Assembly (NCBI GenBank): GCA_913776825.1 | Contig: CAJYPV010000017.1 | Span: forward strand, 1-64,000 | Reading direction: 5' to 3' | Length of the DNA: 64,000 nucleotides | DNA from: Burkholderiaceae bacterium | Lineage (GTDB): Bacteria; Pseudomonadota; Gammaproteobacteria; Burkholderiales; Burkholderiaceae_C | In this document: one piece after another, positions 18,533 through 27,102 of the stretch | Layout of the letters: every line of letters begins with the position of its first letter | How positions within the stretch are numbered: position 1 is the stretch's first letter | Notes under the pieces: generated by a model | Databases searched by the model: none | Told to the model about the DNA's origin: nothing | The model's input: the letters and a program-made list of their open reading frames with translations, nothing else | Position numbers and translations under genes: made by a program

Positions 18533-20068
18533 ATGACGCCCGCGCCACTCCCGCCGCCGTCGACGACCTCCCCCGCCTCGCCGACATCGCCGCCCTCGCC
18601 TTCATCGGCTGCATCGCCCACATCGGCCACCTCGACTCAGGCGTCGGCATCGCCGCCATCGGCCTCATCGCCGGCGTCGGCCTCATCGCCGCACTCGCCG
18701 CACTCGCCCGCCGAGCCTGATTTCCTGGCCTCGATGCGCGACGACCTCGCCGATTGGCGCCAATGGCTGGCGCGCGCGGTGGTGCTGTCCTATGCGGTGG
18801 CGGCTGGGTTGGCGGTCGTCCTGTTCACCTGGCTCAGCGATCAGGCCATCGACGGCTTCGCCCGTTTGCGAGCCTGGGAGCCGCTGGCGCTGCTGATCTG
18901 GACGCCCTGCTGGACCGCGGGCCTGGTGTGGCTGACGCGGCGCTTCGCGCCCGGCGCGGCGGGGTCGGGCATTCCGCAAGTGATGGCGGCCTTGTCGCCT
19001 CAGGTGCCGCCGCAGCAGCGCGGTCTGTTCGTGTCCTTGCGCCTGAGCGCGGCGAAGATCCTGCTGACCTCGGGCGGCTTGCTCGGCGGATTGGCGATCG
19101 GCCGCGAGGGCCCGTCGGTGCAGATTGCCGCCGGCGTGATGCAGCATGCGCAGCGCTGGCTGCCTCGGCGTTCACCGCTCAACCATGACGGTCTGCTGGT
19201 CGCGGGCGGCGCGGCCGGCATTGCGGCGGCGTTCAATGCGCCGTTGGCGGGCGTGATGTTCGCGATCGAGGAACTCACCCGCAAGATCGAGCAGCGCAAC
19301 AGCGGCCTGATCATCGCGGCCATCGTGCTGGCGGGCTTGATGGCGGTGTCGGTGTTCGGCAATGCCAGCTACTTCGGTCGCCTGCGGGTGGAACATCTCA
19401 CCTGGTCGCATCTCTGGCCGGGCTTGCTCACGGCGCTCGGTTGCGGTCTGGCGGGCGGCGTGTTCTCACGGCTGCTGCAGCGCAGCCTGCTCGGCGGCAA
19501 CGACCGGTTCAGCCGCTGGCGTGCCCAGGCGCCGGTGCGTTTCGCATTCGGCTGTGGGCTGGCGATCGCGGTGATCGGCTGGGTCAGTCACGGCGCGACC
19601 GATGGCAGCGGGTATGACTACACCCGACGCCTGGTCGAGGGCCATCTGGACCTGCCGGTGCTGTACGTGACCCTGCGCATCGTGGCCACCTGGCTGGCGG
19701 TGTGGTCGGGCGTGCCGGGCGGGATCTTCGCGCCGTCGCTCGCGATCGGCGCCGGCATCGGCAGCGACATCGCCCAACTGGCCGGCACCGATCAGGGCGC
19801 GGCGGTGCTGATCGCGATCGGGATGACGGCCTTCCTCGCCGCCGTGACGCAGGCACCGATCACCGCCTTCATCATCGTGATGGAGATGGTGGACGGCCAT
19901 GCGATGGTGCTGAGCCTGATGGCGGCCGCGCTGCTGGCCAGTGCGGTCTCGCGCTGGATCAGCGTGCCGATCTATCACCGGCTGGCGATGGCGCAGTTGA
20001 TGCGCCTGCCGGTGACGACCGCGGAACCGAGCGCAGCGCCAGCCGCCGCTGACCCGCCTGCGCGCTGA
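18533..20068 (+). CDS. CLC-family chloride channel or Cl-/H+ antiporter
   Basis: A 511-residue integral membrane protein. Selectivity-filter motifs are present: GSGIPQ (about residue 144), GREGPSVQ with the gating glutamate (about 190) and GGIFAPS (about 396). IEELT in FNAPLAGVMFAIEELT keeps the internal acidic pair associated with proton coupling, so exchange rather than a pure channel is plausible. The first 60 residues are almost entirely Pro, Ser, Ala and Thr, built from a repetitive DNA tract at about 18560-18715, and look like a disordered cytosolic tail. It may be co-transcribed with the upstream glycosyltransferase operon but has no obvious functional link to it. Confidence 0.88.
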   Translation: MTPAPLPPPSTTSPASPTSPPSPSSAASPTSATSTQASASPPSASSPASASSPHSPHSPAEPDFLASMRDDLADWRQWLARAVVLSYAVAAGLAVVLFTWLSDQAIDGFARLRAWEPLALLIWTPCWTAGLVWLTRRFAPGAAGSGIPQVMAALSPQVPPQQRGLFVSLRLSAAKILLTSGGLLGGLAIGREGPSVQIAAGVMQHAQRWLPRRSPLNHDGLLVAGGAAGIAAAFNAPLAGVMFAIEELTRKIEQRNSGLIIAAIVLAGLMAVSVFGNASYFGRLRVEHLTWSHLWPGLLTALGCGLAGGVFSRLLQRSLLGGNDRFSRWRAQAPVRFAFGCGLAIAVIGWVSHGATDGSGYDYTRRLVEGHLDLPVLYVTLRIVATWLAVWSGVPGGIFAPSLAIGAGIGSDIAQLAGTDQGAAVLIAIGMTAFLAAVTQAPITAFIIVMEMVDGHAMVLSLMAAALLASAVSRWISVPIYHRLAMAQLMRLPVTTAEPSAAPAAADPPAR

Positions 20069-20149
20069 ACGCGAGGCGGCCAGCCCGCGCGCCTCGTTCC
20101 AATCTCGGCGCGCGGACTCGCGATCTCAAGGTCTTGCGATCTCACGGTC

Positions 20150-20833
20150 TCACTTGAGCTTGTCGTCCTCTTCCTGCGCTTCGCGCATGGCTTCCGGTTC
20201 GAGCTCTTCGGCATAGCGATTCAGGCGGATGAAGACGCCCCAGCCCGCCAGCAGCACGCCGACCGCCAGCACCATCGCGGCGGCGTGCAGCAGCTGGGTG
20301 GAGTCCTCATGCGCGGCGCGGAAGGTGGCGACCAGGGCCTCGATGGCGAGCGCGACCACCACCACGACCATGAAGCGCGACAGGAAACGTCGCACCCGCG
20401 TGGGCGCGCTGATGTGGGCGCTGCGGATCACTTCTTCCTCGGTGATGGTCTGCGCGATCTGCAGGGCCACGACGGCGGCCGCGAGCACGCCGACCGCTTC
20501 GATCACCAGTTGCGCGGCGCTGGGGCCCAACTCCATGTTCAGCACCTGCCAGGCCTCCTTCGCGGAGATGGCCACCAGCAGCAGCGCGAGACAGGCGAAC
20601 AGCGCCGCCAGCAGCGCATGCACCACCGCGAAACCACGCAGAAGAATCGGTGCTGCCTCGTCGTCATCGTCCTCGCGCAGCGCGGGCGGGCGCGACCGAG
20701 GATGCGGTCGCGACGTCGGCGCCGCGTGCGGGTCTGATGGCGCTGGCGAGGCGGCGTTCGCGTGCGAAGCGATCGGGGCACTGGCGTGGGGACCAGCGTC
20801 GTGCGAGGTGGGGCGGGAGGTGGGGCGTTCCAT
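20150..20833 (-). CDS. four-helix membrane protein of unknown function
   Basis: A 227-residue protein. About 65 disordered residues rich in Pro, Ala, Ser and His are followed by an acidic patch (EDDDDEAAP), four hydrophobic segments (about 70-100, 110-140, 155-180 and 190-212) and an acidic C-terminus (EEDDKLK). The layout, with an RRFLSRFM stretch before the third helix, is reminiscent of PsiE-like small membrane proteins, but I am not confident of that family. I chose the start at 20833 (MERPTSRPT). The frame stays open upstream without a better signal. It converges on the CLC gene and is divergent from csbD. Confidence 0.65.
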   Translation of the reverse strand: MERPTSRPTSHDAGPHASAPIASHANAASPAPSDPHAAPTSRPHPRSRPPALREDDDDEAAPILLRGFAVVHALLAALFACLALLLVAISAKEAWQVLNMELGPSAAQLVIEAVGVLAAAVVALQIAQTITEEEVIRSAHISAPTRVRRFLSRFMVVVVVALAIEALVATFRAAHEDSTQLLHAAAMVLAVGVLLAGWGVFIRLNRYAEELEPEAMREAQEEDDKLK

Positions 20834-21074
20834 GGGCCTGAAGGCTATCGCCCGCACGCAGCGTACGGTGTAGGACCGCACCGCGTTCATCGTCGGGATG
20901 CGGGTTTTGTGGCGCTGCGACGGGGTTTCGCTCGATCGACGTCGGGATCGACGTAGGTCAAGACCGACACGACGACGCGCCGATGGCCTGCACACCCGGC
21001 GCGACGTCGCCCCTAATCTTCAGTCATGCGCTTCTCATTGTGGAGGGGCGCAACAACCAACCCGGAGAGATGTC

Positions 21075-21257
21075 ATGAACAAGGACCAAGTGAAGGGCGC
21101 TGTCAAGGACGCCGCTGGCAAGGTGCAAGAGAAGACTGGCGAGATCATCGGCAGCAAGGAACAACAAGCCAAGGGCCTGGCCAAGCAAGTCGAAGGCAAG
21201 ACCCAGAAGTCCGTCGGCGACGTGAAGGAAGCCGTCAAGGACGCGGGCAAGTACTGA
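21075..21257 (+). CDS. CsbD-family stress-response protein
   Basis: A 60-residue, highly charged, Lys- and Ala-rich protein. It matches CsbD (MNKDQVKGAVKDAAGKVQEK, then EIIGSKEQQAKG), a small soluble family induced by general stress in many bacteria and of unknown mechanism. GGAGAGA six bases before ATG 21075 supports this start over the open frame upstream. A strong terminator follows 13 bp after the stop, so it is a one-gene transcript with its own promoter in the 241-bp divergent gap (20834-21074). Confidence 0.92.
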   Translation: MNKDQVKGAVKDAAGKVQEKTGEIIGSKEQQAKGLAKQVEGKTQKSVGDVKEAVKDAGKY

Positions 21258-21270
21258 TCCTGCCTTCTCC

Positions 21271-21303
21271 CCGAAAGAGCGCGGCGCTGCCGCGCTTTTT
21301 TCG
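21271..21303. terminator. bidirectional rho-independent terminator
   Basis: AGCGCGGC (21278-21285), loop GCT, GCCGCGCT (21289-21296), followed by a run of six T. The mirrored CGAAA before the stem makes it work on the minus strand too. It serves csbD and the convergent GST gene. Confidence 0.92.
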
Positions 21304-21322
21304 TTCAATGCCGCAACGCGCG

Positions 21323-22009
21323 TCAGTTCGACGTCTCTTGAAAGTACCTCGGCGAAAGCCCCGCGCGGCCAGGGAAGAATTTGAAATACGGGCGGGCCTG
21401 ATCCACCGTGGCAGCGACCGATGGGCGCGCCATCAGTCGATCGACATAGGCGCGCAGCAGCGGCAATTCGTCGGGAATCGGCACGTAGGCGACGGCGTAA
21501 AACAACGAAGGCGCTGCCGCGCAATCGGCCAGGGTGAACGCGTCTGCGGCGATCCAGGAGCGCTCGCCCAGTTGCTGCTCGATCAGCGGATAAGCCGTCG
21601 ACAGCGTCTGCTTCGCGCGAGCGACGCCGATCGGGTCGCGTTCAGCCTCATCACGCAGCAGGTCGGCGGTCAGCGCCTGCATCGGCGTCATCACATACTG
21701 ATCGAAGAAGCGATCCCACAGCCGGACCGTGAGCGCCGCATCGCCGTCTGCAGGCAGCAGCGTGCCGTGCGGCGCATGGTGACGCTGCAGATGCTCGATC
21801 AGGATGCTGGTCTCGGGAATGCGTTGTTCGCCATCGACCAGCAAGGGCATCTTGCCCATGGGCCACAGCGCCAGAAAGGCGGCGCGCTGGGTCGGGTCGC
21901 CCAGATTGAGCGTCTGCTTCGCCACGTCGAGCCGCAATTCATCGATGGCGATCAGCGCCTTGTGGCAGTACGAGGAAAGCGGGTGGTAATGCAGGGTCAG
22001 GCGAGACAT
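21323..22009 (-). CDS. glutathione S-transferase
   Basis: A 228-residue GST. The N-terminal thioredoxin fold carries the glutathione-site motif SSYCHKA (about residues 12-18), cis-Pro in MGKMPLLVDG and the acidic pair ETS that binds the gamma-glutamyl group. The helical C-terminal domain runs from about residue 90 with the conserved TLADCAAAP cap. It probably conjugates glutathione to electrophiles or acts as a reductase, substrate unknown. The start at 22009 has GGAG about ten bases upstream. It shares a terminator with csbD and is divergent from the DUF1428 gene. Confidence 0.9.
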   Translation of the reverse strand: MSRLTLHYHPLSSYCHKALIAIDELRLDVAKQTLNLGDPTQRAAFLALWPMGKMPLLVDGEQRIPETSILIEHLQRHHAPHGTLLPADGDAALTVRLWDRFFDQYVMTPMQALTADLLRDEAERDPIGVARAKQTLSTAYPLIEQQLGERSWIAADAFTLADCAAAPSLFYAVAYVPIPDELPLLRAYVDRLMARPSVAATVDQARPYFKFFPGRAGLSPRYFQETSN

Positions 22010-22213
22010 GAACAAGCTCCACGGCGTCAGCGGGCCCCCATTGTGCGCAGCCGCCCGTCGCCGCAAGATCAGTCCGCGACCCGCGTTCGACGAATTCACT
22101 GACTGACAGGACACACGACCGAATCGATGTCGATGTCGCGCCCTCTCGTTCGTCGAGCAGGACGGCGGCCAAGCTGATGGCCCCGCATTCCCACCCCCCA
22201 CCGGAGAATCCGC

Positions 22214-22582
22214 ATGTCATACATCGATGGTTTCGTGATCGCCGTTCCCACCGCCAACCGGGAGAAGTTCATCGAGCACGCTCGCCACTTCGATTCGATC
22301 TTCCTGGAGCTCGGCGCGCTGCGCGTGATGGAGTGCTGGGGCACCGATGTGCCGGACGGCAAGCTGACGGACTTTCGTCGTGCGGTGCAGGCCACTGCGG
22401 AGGAGACGGTGGCGTTCTCCTGGGTCGAGTGGCCGGACAAGGCGACCCGTGATGCCGGCATGAAGCGAATGATGGAAGACCCGCGCATGGACCCCAACCA
22501 TCCGGGCAATCCGCCGATGCCTTTCGATGGCAAGCGAATGATCTTCGGCGGCTTCGAGCCGGTGCTGGAAGTCAAACCCTGA
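22214..22582 (+). CDS. DUF1428 (YbaA-like) protein
   Basis: A 122-residue cytosolic protein of the DUF1428 family with a dimeric ferredoxin-like fold. The diagnostic parts are YIDGFVIAVP, ECWGTDVPDGK and MPFDGKRMIFGGFEPV. Its biochemical function is unknown. GGAGAATCCGC precedes the ATG, a good ribosome-binding site. It stands alone, and the Gln-rich gene follows 94 bp later with its own ribosome-binding site. Confidence 0.9.
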   Translation: MSYIDGFVIAVPTANREKFIEHARHFDSIFLELGALRVMECWGTDVPDGKLTDFRRAVQATAEETVAFSWVEWPDKATRDAGMKRMMEDPRMDPNHPGNPPMPFDGKRMIFGGFEPVLEVKP

Positions 22583-22676
22583 TGTCAATGCTTGTCCCTG
22601 CCGCCCACGCTGGAACACGCGTTGCCGCATTGAAATCGTCGGCAATCCAGCCGATGGTTCAACTCAGGAGACCACC

Positions 22677-22988
22677 ATGACGCAACAGAACAATTCGGAT
22701 CGGAACGACCGCCCGGACAACACCAGTTCGCAGCGCAACCAAGTGGGATCGCAGGACCAAAAGTCCGGCCAGCAACAGCAGATGCAGAACCCGTCCAGCC
22801 AGCAGAACCAGAACCAGCAGCGGACCCCGGGTCAGCAGCAGGGCTCGGGTTCTCAAGGACAGCCCGGCCAGCAAAGCCAGCAGGGTTCGGGCACGCCCGG
22901 TCAGCAAGGTCAACAGAATCAGCAAGGCCAGCAGCGCCCAGGCGGCAGCCAAGGCCAGAACGACAAGTCGCAAGGCGGCAATCGCTGA
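22677..22988 (+). CDS. Gln/Gly/Ser/Asn-rich disordered protein
   Basis: A 103-residue low-complexity protein made almost entirely of Gln, Gly, Ser, Asn, Pro, Asp and Arg, with repeats such as GQQGQQNQQGQQ and no hydrophobic core, cysteine or signal peptide. It is predicted to be intrinsically disordered. AGGAG eight bases before the ATG and a terminator 240 bp downstream indicate a real gene. Position near csbD and other stress-type genes hints at a hydrophilin-like protective role, by analogy only. I do not recognise a family. The following 22989-23225 holds no gene I can support. Confidence 0.72.
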   Translation: MTQQNNSDRNDRPDNTSSQRNQVGSQDQKSGQQQQMQNPSSQQNQNQQRTPGQQQGSGSQGQPGQQSQQGSGTPGQQGQQNQQGQQRPGGSQGQNDKSQGGNR

Positions 22989-23225
22989 GCGCAGTGTTCC
23001 GGCGCGTTCATGCAACGCGCCCCATGGATCGGCCACGGCTGATCCATGAACGTTGATCGGCTGAAGATGCGCGGGTGACGCGCGGTCATTGATCGTGCGG
23101 CACGGCGCATCGAGTCGATCACGACGTCCGGCAGCCTGACGGCGGCCGGACGTGGCGAACGCGCCCATCGCCCCACCTTCCTGCGTCCGGTTCAATCGGC
23201 ATGACGGTGGCGGCGTGGCTCGCCG

Positions 23226-23252
23226 AAGGCCCGGCTTGTCCGGGCCTTTTTT
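23226..23252. terminator. rho-independent terminator, probably bidirectional
   Basis: AAGGCCCGG (23226-23234), loop CTTGT, CCGGGCCTT (23240-23248), then T residues to 23252. It lies between the rightward Gln-rich gene and the 3' end of the leftward GH43 gene. Confidence 0.88.
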
Positions 23253-23259
23253 CGTCCGC

Positions 23260-24864
23260 TCAGCGCAGGCCGCGGAATTGGAAATTCCGGAAGTGGACCG
23301 CGCCGCGTCCCGCGCTGAACAGCGCCAGCTTCAAGCTGAGAAAGCCACCGAAGACGTTGTGATGGAAGCCGCCCACTTCCATCTGCCAGGGATGCTGCGT
23401 CCATGACGCGCCATCGATGGAGGTCTCGAACGTGACGAGGTTCTCCCGGTTGGTGACCCGCAGGTGCAGCAAACGTTGCGGCATCGGCTGTCGCATCCAC
23501 TCGATCTCTTGCCCGTAGTTGTAGGTGCGCGATTGCCCTTGGCCCAGCCCAATGCCCACGAAGCCGCGGCCGTCATAGAACAGCGCCAGGCCGCCGTGCG
23601 CATCGCCCTCCACTTCCACCGAGACCGAGGCCTGATAACTGCGGTCGCCCACGAGGCAGGTCAGCGGTGAGCAATCCGCCAGACCGGTGCCCTTGCCCTG
23701 TAGCGTCAAGCGGCCGGCTTCGCGCTTGAGCCGGCTCGCGTCGTCGGGGCCAGGCGCGAAAAGACTCCACTGCAGACCCAGGCGATCGGTGGAAAAGTCA
23801 TCGCTCAAGTCGGCACCGGCCGGGCTGGTCGAGCCACCGCGAGGCTTCTTCAACGGGCGATCCAACGCGCCGCCGAGCGGCTTCAACCAGCCATCGGCCG
23901 TCCAGCTGACGGGCTCCAGCAAGGTCTGGCGTCCCAGCGTCCGCATGCCGTTCTCATAGCCGTGATACACCATCCACCAGTCGCCAGCCGGCCCTTCCAC
24001 CAGGCTCGCATGACCGCGCGACCACCAGGCTTCATCGGCGTGACGGGTGCGCACCACCGGGTTGTTGGGCGCGTTCTCCCAGGGCCCATGGATGGAGGCG
24101 GACCGCGCCACCGTCACCATGTGGCTGGTGGGTGGCCCCGAGGTGCCGCCGACCGCCGTCAGCAGATAGAACCAGCGCCCATGCCGAACGATCTTCGGCC
24201 CCTCGGGCGCAAACATCTCCACCACCCAATCCTTTGGGTAATGCCAGGGTTCATAGACCTTCTCAAGCGCGCCTACGGTCGCCAGGCCATCGTCGGTCAG
24301 CTGGATGCGACGCACGCCGTTGACGAACAGATAGCGTTTGCCGTCTTCGCCGACCGCATGGCCAGGGTCGATGCAATCCGGCAGGTTCAGGTCGACGGGA
24401 TCACTCCAGGGCCCGCGGATGTCGTTGGCGTGAATCACCACGATGCGCGAGCCCTTCTCCTGCATGACCGGGATGTACAGGTAGTAGCGGCCGTCATGCT
24501 TGACCAGATCCATCGCCCAGACCGCGCCCAATGGCTGGCGCAATGCGGCGGTGATGGGCGCCCAGTTCACGAGATCGGTCGAATGCCAGATCACCGCGCC
24601 CGGGTAGGAGGTGAAGGAGGAACAGGTGAGGTAGTAGTCGCGGCCGTCCTTGAGGATGGTCGGATCGGGCCGGTCGCCCGCAATGATGGGATTGCGGTAG
24701 GTGCCATCGCCCAGATCGGCCCGGCGCTGCCCTTCCCGGCCGATGCCGAAGCGGGGCACGCTGCCGCAAGCGGTGGGCGCTGCGGCGACCGGCGCGCTCA
24801 ACGCGGACCCCGCGACGGACGCCATCGCCATCTGCACCGCGCCGCGGCGGGTGAATCTCGCCAT
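23260..24864 (-). CDS. GH43 family glycosidase (beta-xylosidase/arabinofuranosidase type)
   Basis: A 534-residue exported glycosidase. The N-terminus carries a twin-arginine-like signal (FTRRGAVQM, then a hydrophobic stretch ending APVAAAP near residue 30). The five-bladed propeller has the catalytic base Asp67 in DRPDPTILKDG, the probable pKa-modulating Asp in DCIDPGHAV and the acid Glu in FAPEGPKIV. From about residue 355 a concanavalin-like C-terminal domain (GH43_C2 type, DDFSTDRLGLQW) runs to the end. AGGAG before ATG 24864 fixes the start and discards 15 upstream codons. The likely substrate is arabinoxylan or arabinan side chains, consistent with the pectin lyase elsewhere in the window. 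Confidence 0.88.
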   Translation of the reverse strand: MARFTRRGAVQMAMASVAGSALSAPVAAAPTACGSVPRFGIGREGQRRADLGDGTYRNPIIAGDRPDPTILKDGRDYYLTCSSFTSYPGAVIWHSTDLVNWAPITAALRQPLGAVWAMDLVKHDGRYYLYIPVMQEKGSRIVVIHANDIRGPWSDPVDLNLPDCIDPGHAVGEDGKRYLFVNGVRRIQLTDDGLATVGALEKVYEPWHYPKDWVVEMFAPEGPKIVRHGRWFYLLTAVGGTSGPPTSHMVTVARSASIHGPWENAPNNPVVRTRHADEAWWSRGHASLVEGPAGDWWMVYHGYENGMRTLGRQTLLEPVSWTADGWLKPLGGALDRPLKKPRGGSTSPAGADLSDDFSTDRLGLQWSLFAPGPDDASRLKREAGRLTLQGKGTGLADCSPLTCLVGDRSYQASVSVEVEGDAHGGLALFYDGRGFVGIGLGQGQSRTYNYGQEIEWMRQPMPQRLLHLRVTNRENLVTFETSIDGASWTQHPWQMEVGGFHHNVFGGFLSLKLALFSAGRGAVHFRNFQFRGLR

Positions 24865-24930
24865 CCTGGTCTCCTGTGCGGAGGTCACGGACGAGCGCCG
24901 CGCCTCCATGTCGTGATGGAAGGCGCCGAT

Positions 24931-24953
24931 ATTAGTTCGACGAAAATACTAAT
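24931..24953. promoter_or_regulatory. AT-rich inverted repeat upstream of GH43 gene
   Basis: ATTAGT (24931-24936) and ACTAAT (24948-24953) are separated by 11 bases, in an AT-rich island within very GC-rich DNA. It is 67 bp upstream of the GH43 start and includes TAATAT, a possible -10 element on the minus strand. Promoter and operator roles are inferred. Confidence 0.4.
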
Positions 24954-25034
24954 TCGCCGCGCGTTAACCCGAGGTCATGGCCGGCTCGGATCCGATCGCC
25001 GCATGACGATCGCCGCAAGCCGATCGGACAGGCG

Positions 25035-26090
25035 TCAAGCCGCCGCCAGCGACGCCTGCGCCCAATCGCTCGCGGCCGCCCAGGTCGGCGGCACGCAGCC
25101 CTGTTCCTGCACGCACAGGCTGGCGCTGGCCACCGCGTGGCGCAGCGCCTGCTGTGCGGCGGTGGACGACAGCTCATCGAGCCAGGCCGCCACGCTGACC
25201 GCGCCCGCGCGCCGCGCCTGCCGCAGCAGATGCGCCTGCAGACCGGCGAGGAAGCAATCGCCCGCGCCGACGGTATCGATCACCGTCAGCGCTCGGGTCT
25301 CCTTCGCGAAGCAGGCGGTGCCGTTGCGATGCAGCAGCCACGCGCCGTCTGGGCCCAAGGTCAGCGCCAGCAGGGTCGCCTGGGCATGCTGCGCCAGCAG
25401 ATGGCGGGCGCGGCTCAACGCGTCCTCGCCGGGCACGGCCAGATGGTCGAGGTCCTCATCGCTGACCTTGATCACATGGGCGAGCGCCAGCGCCGCATGC
25501 ACCGCCGCGCGGTAATCGGGCAGGTCCGGCATGACGGAGGGACGCAGGTTCGCATCGACCACCACGCAGCGCCCCGCCGCCCGCTGCGCCTGCAGCCAGG
25601 GCAGGTAGATGCGGGTATCCCGCGCATCGAGCGCGAGCGCGCCGGTGCACACCACCTGCAGTCCCGGTACGGCCGCGCAGGCCTGGCCGAGGCCGACGGC
25701 GGAGATGGCGCGGTCCGCCACGCCTTCGCGGTAGAAGGCGTAGTCGGGATGCCCGTGTTCATCGAGGTTGACGACCGCCAGCGCGGTGACCTGCTGCACC
25801 AGCTCCGGCTGCGCCAGATGCACGCCATCGCCGATCAACTGCGCTTGCAGTTCCCGGCCGAAGCGATCGCGCGACAACGGATTGAGGTAATGCGTGCCGA
25901 TGCCCTGACGCGACAGCGCGCGGCTGAGGTTGTAGAGCGCGCCGCCCAGGCACGGCAAGTAGCTGCCATCGGGACGACGGATCAGGTCGATCAGCGCCTC
26001 CCCCGCGACGGCGACGGCGATCTCCGGCGTGTCGACAGGAGAGGCGGCCAGGGCCGGATCGGCATTCGGAGACAGATCGACGACGGTCAT
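25035..26090 (-). CDS. mtlZ: PfkB-family sugar kinase, probable fructokinase
   Basis: A 351-residue ribokinase-family kinase. The N-terminal GG motif (LGGALYNLSRAL, about residue 49) binds sugar. The C-terminal PfkB signature IDTVGAGDCFLAG includes catalytic Asp278. As the last gene of the polyol operon it most likely phosphorylates fructose made from mannitol by the dehydrogenase, like MtlZ of Pseudomonas. The start at 26090 has no clear ribosome-binding site, so a nearby in-frame start is possible. It lies 41 bp after the AraC gene on the same strand. Confidence 0.82.
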   Translation of the reverse strand: MTVVDLSPNADPALAASPVDTPEIAVAVAGEALIDLIRRPDGSYLPCLGGALYNLSRALSRQGIGTHYLNPLSRDRFGRELQAQLIGDGVHLAQPELVQQVTALAVVNLDEHGHPDYAFYREGVADRAISAVGLGQACAAVPGLQVVCTGALALDARDTRIYLPWLQAQRAAGRCVVVDANLRPSVMPDLPDYRAAVHAALALAHVIKVSDEDLDHLAVPGEDALSRARHLLAQHAQATLLALTLGPDGAWLLHRNGTACFAKETRALTVIDTVGAGDCFLAGLQAHLLRQARRAGAVSVAAWLDELSSTAAQQALRHAVASASLCVQEQGCVPPTWAAASDWAQASLAAA

Positions 26091-26131
26091 GATGAGGAGG
26101 ACTCTGACGAAAGGACAAGGACCGCCACGGA

Positions 26132-27061
26132 CTACTTCAGCCCGAAGCGGCCGGCGGCCTGCTTGCGGTACTCGGTGGGCGTCATGCCCTTGATGTCCAG
26201 GAAGCGGCGGTTGAAATTGGCGATGTTGTTGAAGCCGACGTCGTAGGCGATCGAGGTCACGTAGCGGTCGGTGTCCTGCAGCAGCTGACAGGCGCGATTG
26301 ACCCGGACCAGGTTCACGAAATCGGTGAAGGTGTTGCCGGTGGCGCGGCGGAAGAAGCGCGAGAAGCGGCTTTCGGTCATGCCGAGTTCCTGTGCCAGCT
26401 CGGCGGCGGACAGCGGCGTGGCCAGATGCTCGGTGATGCGGCTGACGATGGCATCGATCTGCGCGAGCTGGGTGTCGCTGTCCTCGCTCTGCAGTTGGGC
26501 GCTGGACAGCAGGCGGAAATCGCTCGACCGGGCCAGCTCGCTCATCCATTCGCAGAAGGCGCCAAAGCGCGCCAGGCCCTGACAGGATTTGATGCGTCGC
26601 CAGTGCGCCGTCGCTTGCGCCTGCATGCCGAAGAACTCGATGCCGTGACGGGCCCGCTCCAGCAGCGGCATGACCTCGCGCATTTCCGGAATGCCCTCGC
26701 AGGCCTGGGCCAGCGGCGCATGCGGGAACTGGACCACCAGATCACGCTCCGCATAGCCCGCTTCCGGCACATCCATGCTGATCCAGTTGTGCGGCAGCCG
26801 CGGCCCGGTCAACACCAGCTGGCCGGGCTGGAATTGCCCGATCCAGTCACCGACGAACACCTTGCCGGACGACGCGGTGATCAGGTGCAGCTCATATTCG
26901 TCGTGGTAGTGCCAGCGCGCCAGCGGCGTGGGAAATCCGTGCGAGAGGCAACGGATGAAGCCGGCCGATTCCGGCGGCTCATAGCCCAGCTCCGGCGAGC
27001 GGGAATAGGCATGCTCCAGCTCCGGCTTGGTCTGGCGCGGCAGGGCATGGGGCGTGGACAT
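26132..27061 (-). CDS. mtlR: AraC-family regulator, probable polyol operon activator (MtlR-like)
   Basis: A 309-residue regulator. An N-terminal cupin-like sensing domain (WHYHDEYELHLITASSG, LVLTGPRLPHNW) spans about residues 30-150, and two helix-turn-helix motifs about 200-305 (LSAAELAQELGMTESRFSR, VTSIAYDVGFNNIANFNRRF). Size and layout match MtlR, the mannitol activator of Pseudomonas. GAGGAG upstream of ATG 27061 supports the start. Here it lies inside the operon between dehydrogenase and kinase genes, which would give positive autoregulation. The inducer is inferred from context. Confidence 0.85.
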   Translation of the reverse strand: MSTPHALPRQTKPELEHAYSRSPELGYEPPESAGFIRCLSHGFPTPLARWHYHDEYELHLITASSGKVFVGDWIGQFQPGQLVLTGPRLPHNWISMDVPEAGYAERDLVVQFPHAPLAQACEGIPEMREVMPLLERARHGIEFFGMQAQATAHWRRIKSCQGLARFGAFCEWMSELARSSDFRLLSSAQLQSEDSDTQLAQIDAIVSRITEHLATPLSAAELAQELGMTESRFSRFFRRATGNTFTDFVNLVRVNRACQLLQDTDRYVTSIAYDVGFNNIANFNRRFLDIKGMTPTEYRKQAAGRFGLK

Positions 27062-27102
27062 GGCAAGGAACTCCTCAACAGCGGATGGCGGACCCGCGAT
27101 CC

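Noticed and set aside
18560-18715. Short repeats of TCG/GCC-rich triplets, considered as a CRISPR-like or minisatellite array
   Set aside because: The repeats are in frame and encode the Pro/Ser/Ala tail of the CLC protein. There are no regular spacers.
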